Shown piece after piece: positions 7,573-10,885 of a stretch of 10,885 bases of DNA. The stretch's first letter is position 1, and every line of letters starts with the position of its first letter. The position numbers and the translations under genes are program-made. The DNA comes from Pseudomonadota bacterium (GTDB taxonomy: Bacteria > Desulfobacterota > Syntrophia > Syntrophales > JADFWA01), in contig JAUWQS010000031.1 in the NCBI GenBank assembly GCA_030610915.1, positions 1-10,885 of the forward strand, written 5' to 3'. The notes under the pieces are model-generated. The model did no database searches and was not told where the DNA came from. It was given only the letters and a program-made list of their open reading frames with translations.

Positions 7573-7981
7573 ATGTCTAATATAAGATTTTATAAAGATT
7601 TATTAATATGGCAAAAGGCAGTGGATCTGGTGACTGATGTTTATAAAAATATAAAGAAATTTCCTTCTGATGAACGCTTCGTCCTTGGAGAGCAAATCAG
7701 AAGGGAGTGCTATTTCTGTGCCCTCCAATATTGCAGAAGGACAGGCTCGAAAACATACTGCAGAATTCAGACAATTTCTGTATATATCTTTGGGATCATT
7801 GGCAGAATTAGATACGCAGATTATCATTTCAGAAAAATTGGGGTATCTGAATGAAGAAGTTGTATCCTTATTTGGTAAAAAGATAACTGAGTTGAGGAAG
7901 ATGATTTTCGGCGTGATAAGAAAGCTGGATAATAGAAACCGACCACCGAACATCGATAACTTACTGACCACTGATCACTGA
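7573..7981 (+). pseudogene. Four-helix-bundle protein (23S rRNA-intervening-sequence protein family), frameshifted
   Basis: Two overlapping frames together give one intact-looking member of the four-helix-bundle / S23 family. From ATG 7573 the first frame reads MSNIRFYKDLLIWQKAVDLV ... FPSDERFVLGEQIRR. The family's next block, SAISVPSNIAEGQARKHTAEF, continues in another frame, with ALAELxT-like SLAELDTQIIISEKLGYL and ITELRKMIFGVIRKL, ending at TGA 7981. Removing one G from the GGG at 7703-7705 rejoins QIRR to SAISVPSN and gives about 135 residues, near the family's usual length. The break is either a real mutation or a base-calling error in a short homopolymer. Family members occur in 23S rRNA inserts, as the Avd accessory protein of diversity-generating retroelements, and as scattered single genes of unknown function. 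Here it sits inside inverted heptad repeats, wedged into the pilus cluster, so it looks like a passenger and not a pilus gene. Confidence 0.85.
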
Positions 7982-7994
7982 CCACTGATCACTG
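7964..7994. repeat. Right heptad repeat of the four-helix-bundle cassette
   Basis: Four alternating 7-mers, CTGACCA / CTGATCA / CTGACCA / CTGATCA, then CTG. This is equally a 14-bp unit in two perfect copies. The array contains the stop codon of the four-helix-bundle gene (TGA 7979-7981) and encodes its last residues. It ends 14 nt before the platform-protein start. It shares the CTGNNCA theme, inverted, with 7550-7566. Confidence 0.8.
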
Positions 7995-7998
7995 TTTT

Positions 7999-8003
7999 AG
8001 GAG
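7999..8003 (+). promoter_or_regulatory. AGGAG ribosome binding site of the platform-protein gene
   Basis: AGGAG lies 5 nt upstream of ATG 8009, immediately after the heptad array. It supports this start and shows that the platform gene kept its own translation signal despite the insertion upstream. Confidence 0.75.
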
Positions 8004-8008
8004 CAGGA

Positions 8009-9238
8009 ATGCCAAATTACTTGTACAAGGCAATTAATCAGAGTGGAAAAGATGTCTCCGGCGTTGTAAAGGCCGATTCCGTTGAGATGGCCGGAAGTAT
8101 GTTAAGCGCCCAGGACTACATTCCTGTCAAAGTTGTGGAAGAGAGAGCCATGTCCACCGCGGGCTGGTGGAAAAGGATCGAAACCAAACTGAGTGCCGTC
8201 AGGGCTGAGGAATTGATTCTCTTTACAAAACAATTCAGGACCATGCTCATTGCCGGGTTGCCTATACTAAAGTTGTTAGAGATTCTGGAAAATCAAACGG
8301 AGAACAGGAAACTCAAAAACGCGATTTTGTCCATGGCCCTGGATATCAGGGAAGGACTTTCTCTTTACGATGCCTTTAGCAAGCATCAGGGTATATTTTC
8401 ACCGTTGTATTGCAGTATGATCATAGCAGGAGAAAACAGCGGCACACTCCCGGAAGTGCTTGGACGGCTTGTCTATATCCTGGAGCATGAGCACAAAGTC
8501 AAATCCGACATCAAGGCGGCCATGCAATATCCGCTGATCGTTTTGGCGGCTCTCGGCGTGGCTTTTTTCGTTCTTCTTACCTTCGTTATTCCGAGATTTG
8601 TCGGGATATTTTCCCGCGCCGACATAGAACTTCCACTGCCCACCACCATATGTATATTAACATATAATTTTTTGAGTCATTACTGGTCTCTGATTATATG
8701 CGGCGTTGTCATCATCATCGCAGCCCTCGTGCACTACAAAAAAACTGAGGCGGGTAAACATCTGTGGGACAAATTGATCTTGGATACCCCTATAGTGGGC
8801 GCTATAGTTATCAAGTCGGTGATGTCACGATTTGCAAGTGTTTTCAGTATATTGCAGTCAAGCGGAGTCCCTGTTTTGAGTTCTCTCGGGATTCTAAGCG
8901 GCACAATCGGCAACCAGGCCATAGTCAGGCAGTTCGACCAAGTCAGGAATGGCGTGAAAGAAGGACAGGGTATCTCCGGCCCTCTGAAATCGGCAAAATA
9001 CTTTACGCCAATGGTTGTGGATATGATTGCTATTGGAGAAGAATCTGGCAGTCTCGAAGAGATGCTTCGAGAGATATCCGTTCACTATGACGATGAAGTG
9101 GAATATGCCATAAGAGGGTTGTCTGCTATGATTGGTCCGATTCTGATAGTAGCTATCGCTCTTGTGGTAGGTTTTTTCGCACTGTCCATATTTCTTCCCA
9201 TGTGGGACCTGACGAAAGTGGTCAGGAAAGGATTTTGA
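8009..9238 (+). CDS. PilC/GspF/MshG-family inner-membrane platform protein
   Basis: A 409-residue polytopic protein at the base of the pilus or pseudopilus, where it couples the assembly ATPase to subunit polymerisation. The start MPNYLYKAINQSGKDVSGVV is typical of the family. Two homologous T2SSF domains are visible: about 70-193 (LILFTKQFRTMLIAGLPILK ... IIAGENSGTLPEVLGRL) and about 272-395 (RFASVFSILQSSGVPVLSSL ... IAIGEESGSLEEMLREI). Both carry the conserved GE.SG.L..... turn. Membrane segments lie at about 176-194, 226-244 and 377-397, the usual three. Length is normal and there is no sign of damage. It is separated from its ATPase partner by the repeat-flanked four-helix-bundle cassette, whereas these two genes are normally adjacent. 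The sigma-54 activator follows after 6 nt. Confidence 0.95.
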   Translation: MPNYLYKAINQSGKDVSGVVKADSVEMAGSMLSAQDYIPVKVVEERAMSTAGWWKRIETKLSAVRAEELILFTKQFRTMLIAGLPILKLLEILENQTENRKLKNAILSMALDIREGLSLYDAFSKHQGIFSPLYCSMIIAGENSGTLPEVLGRLVYILEHEHKVKSDIKAAMQYPLIVLAALGVAFFVLLTFVIPRFVGIFSRADIELPLPTTICILTYNFLSHYWSLIICGVVIIIAALVHYKKTEAGKHLWDKLILDTPIVGAIVIKSVMSRFASVFSILQSSGVPVLSSLGILSGTIGNQAIVRQFDQVRNGVKEGQGISGPLKSAKYFTPMVVDMIAIGEESGSLEEMLREISVHYDDEVEYAIRGLSAMIGPILIVAIALVVGFFALSIFLPMWDLTKVVRKGF

Positions 9239-9244
9239 CGGGGT

Positions 9245-10660
9245 ATGAAAAAGAGGAAAACGAAAAAGCAAAGTCTATTTATATCGAATAAATTCACTCA
9301 ATTTGCCAAAAAGTTGTCTGTGGATAAATCGAGATACAATTTGAGTCTCTATATCCTCATACCGTTCATCTTTTGCGGGATGTCGGTTTTAACCGGAATT
9401 ATTGCCGTACAGTTTAGCAGATCATTTTATGTAAAGGGTATTGAACTGTCCTGGGAAGTTACATTAGGAGCTTTGGCAGTAATTGTGCTGGTCTTTTTTT
9501 GCGGTCTGCTGATAACACGGGTATTATTAAAACCGATGGAAAAGTTTGTAAAAGATACCGAAAAACTGCCGATTTTTACCAGATCCATGACTGAGGCAAA
9601 ATCTTCGGGCGTCAATGAAATCGATCGATTCAATCTTGTATTCAAAGAGGTCACCAACCTTTTGGGCAAGGTGAAGGCGAAGGAACTTTTTCCTGAAATA
9701 ATCGGTCAGAGCAAGGTCATACGGGGATTGTTCAGCCAGATTCTAAAGGTTGCTTCGACAGATTCTACCGTGCTTATCATGGGTGACAGCGGCACAGGAA
9801 AAGAGCTTGTCGCCACAAGTATTTATAATCACAGCCTTCGCAGGGACAAACCATTTGTAAAGCTCAGTTGTGTGGCGATTCCCGCAGGATTATTAGAGAG
9901 CGAGCTCTTTGGCCACGAAAAAGGGGCGTTTACAGGGGCTACAAGTCAAAAGCTGGGAAAGTTTGAATTAGCCAATGGAGGGACTATCCTGTTGGATGAA
10001 ATCGGCGATATGCACCTGGAAGCACAGGCCAAGTTGCTTCGTGTGCTCCAGGAAAAAGAATTAGAACGTGTTGGGGGAACGCGCCCAATCAAGGTTGATG
10101 TGCGCTTCATCGCCGCCTCGAACAAAGACCTCCCTAAAATGGTGGAAGCCGGCAAGTTCAGGGAGGACCTTTATTACCGGCTTAATGCCTTCACACTGAT
10201 ATTGCCGCCGCTTAAGGAGCGAAGAGAAGATATCCCCCTGCTTATCGATCATTTTCTCGAAACAGCACCGAAGCCTGCCCGTATTTCTTCCGGAGCGCTG
10301 CAGATCTTCATGAACTACTCATGGCCTGGAAATGTGAGAGAACTCTGGAACACCGTCGAAAGAGCAGCATTGATGGCTGAAAACGGGATAATAGAACCTG
10401 CTAATCTTCCAGCAAATATTTTGACCTCCGGAATGGCATGGAGGGGTCATATTTCCGATAAAGATGTAGAATTACATGGGAATGCATCGATGGACGACCA
10501 ATTAAAAAATCTGGAGAGGAATATGATCATGGAAGCCCTGGTCAGAGCGGGAGGGGTGCAAACGAGAGCATCCGAGCTGCTCGGCATCAAGGAAAGGAGC
10601 CTCTGGCACCGGATAAAAAAATATGAAATAGACGTGGCATCTCTGAAAGGGGCAAGATAA
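9245..10660 (+). CDS. Membrane-anchored sigma-54-dependent transcriptional activator with HAMP-like linker
   Basis: A 471-residue bacterial enhancer-binding protein. Two hydrophobic helices (~34-56 and ~73-91) flank a periplasmic loop of only about 16 residues. A HAMP-like linker follows (~92-145; LLKPMEKFV, later NEIDRFNLVFKEV). The AAA+ domain begins near 150 and contains Walker A GDSGTGKE (180-187), the sigma-54 contact loop GAFTGA (227-232), Walker B TILLDEIGD with D251 and E252, and the FREDLYYRL region. A Fis-type helix-turn-helix closes the protein (~440-460, RASELLGIKERSLWHRIKKY). There is no receiver, GAF or PAS domain. All catalytic motifs are intact, so it should remodel RNA polymerase-sigma-54. 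It sits 6 nt after the platform gene, so the two are probably co-transcribed. Likely targets, by inference only, are pilus or pilin promoters nearby. A short GGGG at 9240-9243 is the only ribosome-binding candidate. Confidence 0.93.
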   Translation: MKKRKTKKQSLFISNKFTQFAKKLSVDKSRYNLSLYILIPFIFCGMSVLTGIIAVQFSRSFYVKGIELSWEVTLGALAVIVLVFFCGLLITRVLLKPMEKFVKDTEKLPIFTRSMTEAKSSGVNEIDRFNLVFKEVTNLLGKVKAKELFPEIIGQSKVIRGLFSQILKVASTDSTVLIMGDSGTGKELVATSIYNHSLRRDKPFVKLSCVAIPAGLLESELFGHEKGAFTGATSQKLGKFELANGGTILLDEIGDMHLEAQAKLLRVLQEKELERVGGTRPIKVDVRFIAASNKDLPKMVEAGKFREDLYYRLNAFTLILPPLKERREDIPLLIDHFLETAPKPARISSGALQIFMNYSWPGNVRELWNTVERAALMAENGIIEPANLPANILTSGMAWRGHISDKDVELHGNASMDDQLKNLERNMIMEALVRAGGVQTRASELLGIKERSLWHRIKKYEIDVASLKGAR

Positions 10661-10679
10661 TTCTCCAGTAACTACTCAG

Positions 10680-10705
10680 CCACAGATTCACACAGATGAA
10701 CGCAG
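10680..10705. repeat. CACAGAT-type dispersed intergenic repeat fragment
   Basis: CACAGATTCA (10681-10690) and CACAGATGAA (10691-10700) form an imperfect 10-bp tandem pair, 20 nt after the last stop codon. From memory, runs of this type (CCACAGAT..ACACAGATGAACGCAG) are found between genes in many bacterial genomes. The role is unknown, and I cannot count copies from one window. Confidence 0.45.
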
Positions 10706-10798
10706 CTTAGGTTTAAATACAAAGAAATCACGTGACTATACAGGTAGGTAGGCTGAAGGCTGTTAGTCTATTAATTGTAAGGTTCTTGCAGAAATGGC

Positions 10799-10855
10799 TT
10801 CGCCCTTCGCGACAAGCTCAGGGTACGCTGGTCCCTGAGCTTGTCGAAGGGCGAA
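10799..10855. repeat. Long near-perfect hairpin (CCCTGAGCTTGTCG palindromic repeat)
   Basis: The inner arms, 10810-10823 (CGACAAGCTCAGGG) and 10833-10846 (CCCTGAGCTTGTCG), are an exact 14-bp inverted repeat with a 9-nt loop. They are extended by TTCGCCCTT (10799-10807) and AAGGGCGAA (10847-10855), with a 2-nt bulge (10808-10809). The total is 23 bp of stem. It lies in the 225-nt non-coding tail. It could end or protect the upstream transcript, but no T-run follows, so a dispersed REP-like repeat is the better reading. Nothing else is recognisable in 10661-10885. Confidence 0.75.
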
Positions 10856-10885
10856 AACACGAAATAACTGCGTGGAGACAGGAAA

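Noticed and set aside
7550..7994. CRISPR array from the short repeats around the four-helix-bundle gene
   Set aside because: The repeats are 7-mers in direct tandem without spacers, and the two arrays are inverted with respect to each other.
7545..8000. Diversity-generating retroelement suggested by the Avd-like four-helix-bundle protein
   Set aside because: There is no reverse transcriptase, template/variable repeat pair or C-type lectin target in the window. The protein is more simply a stand-alone S23-family member.
10661..10885. Sigma-54 promoter for a downstream gene
   Set aside because: I found GG and GC pairs but none with the required GG-N10-GC spacing in a TGGCAC...TTGC context.

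Overview
The window holds one strand-consistent (+) gene cluster for a type IV pilus / type II secretion-like envelope machine. Gene content and order best match the MSHA-type (mannose-sensitive haemagglutinin) pilus loci. Read left to right it carries: a PilM-PilN fusion (MshI/GspL-like, 5' end outside the window), a PilO/MshJ-like protein, a PilP/MshK/GspC-like protein, a lipoprotein secretin (MshL/PilQ-like), an ExeA/MshM-like AAA ATPase with peptidoglycan-binding modules, a GspE/PilB/MshE-like assembly ATPase, a PilC/GspF/MshG-like platform protein, and a membrane-anchored sigma-54 activator. No pilin, pseudopilin or prepilin peptidase gene is visible, so the subunit genes must lie outside the window.

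The organism looks like a Gram-negative, diderm bacterium, because there is a secretin with a lipobox. Moderate GC, the sigma-54 activator and the type of dispersed intergenic repeats would fit a deltaproteobacterium (Desulfobacterota) or a relative such as Nitrospirota. This is an inference from style, not a taxonomic assignment.

Layout: 2-1833 inner-membrane alignment proteins (4-nt overlap); 1834-1975 a spacer with GTTC/GAAC heptad-like inverted repeats; 1976-5647 PilP-like, secretin and ExeA-like ATPase, tightly packed; 5648-5831 a spacer dominated by a nested 98-bp palindromic repeat; 5832-7544 assembly ATPase; 7545-8008 a cassette holding a frameshifted four-helix-bundle (23S rRNA-intervening-sequence-protein family) gene between inverted heptad repeats; 8009-9238 platform protein; 9245-10660 sigma-54 activator, 6 nt downstream; 10661-10885 non-coding tail with two more dispersed repeats. 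Each of the three gaps above 100 nt inside the cluster holds repeat sequence, while all other junctions are 38 nt or less. This suggests a compact ancestral operon that was later invaded by small repeat elements.

How it probably works: the MshE-like ATPase drives the MshG-like platform in the inner membrane. The PilM/N-, PilO- and PilP-like proteins link that platform across the periplasm to the MshL-like secretin. The ExeA-like ATPase probably uses its LysM-like and SPOR-like periplasmic modules to help the secretin cross or assemble in peptidoglycan. The sigma-54 activator, which has two membrane segments and a HAMP-like linker but no receiver domain, may couple transcription to the state of the envelope or the machine.
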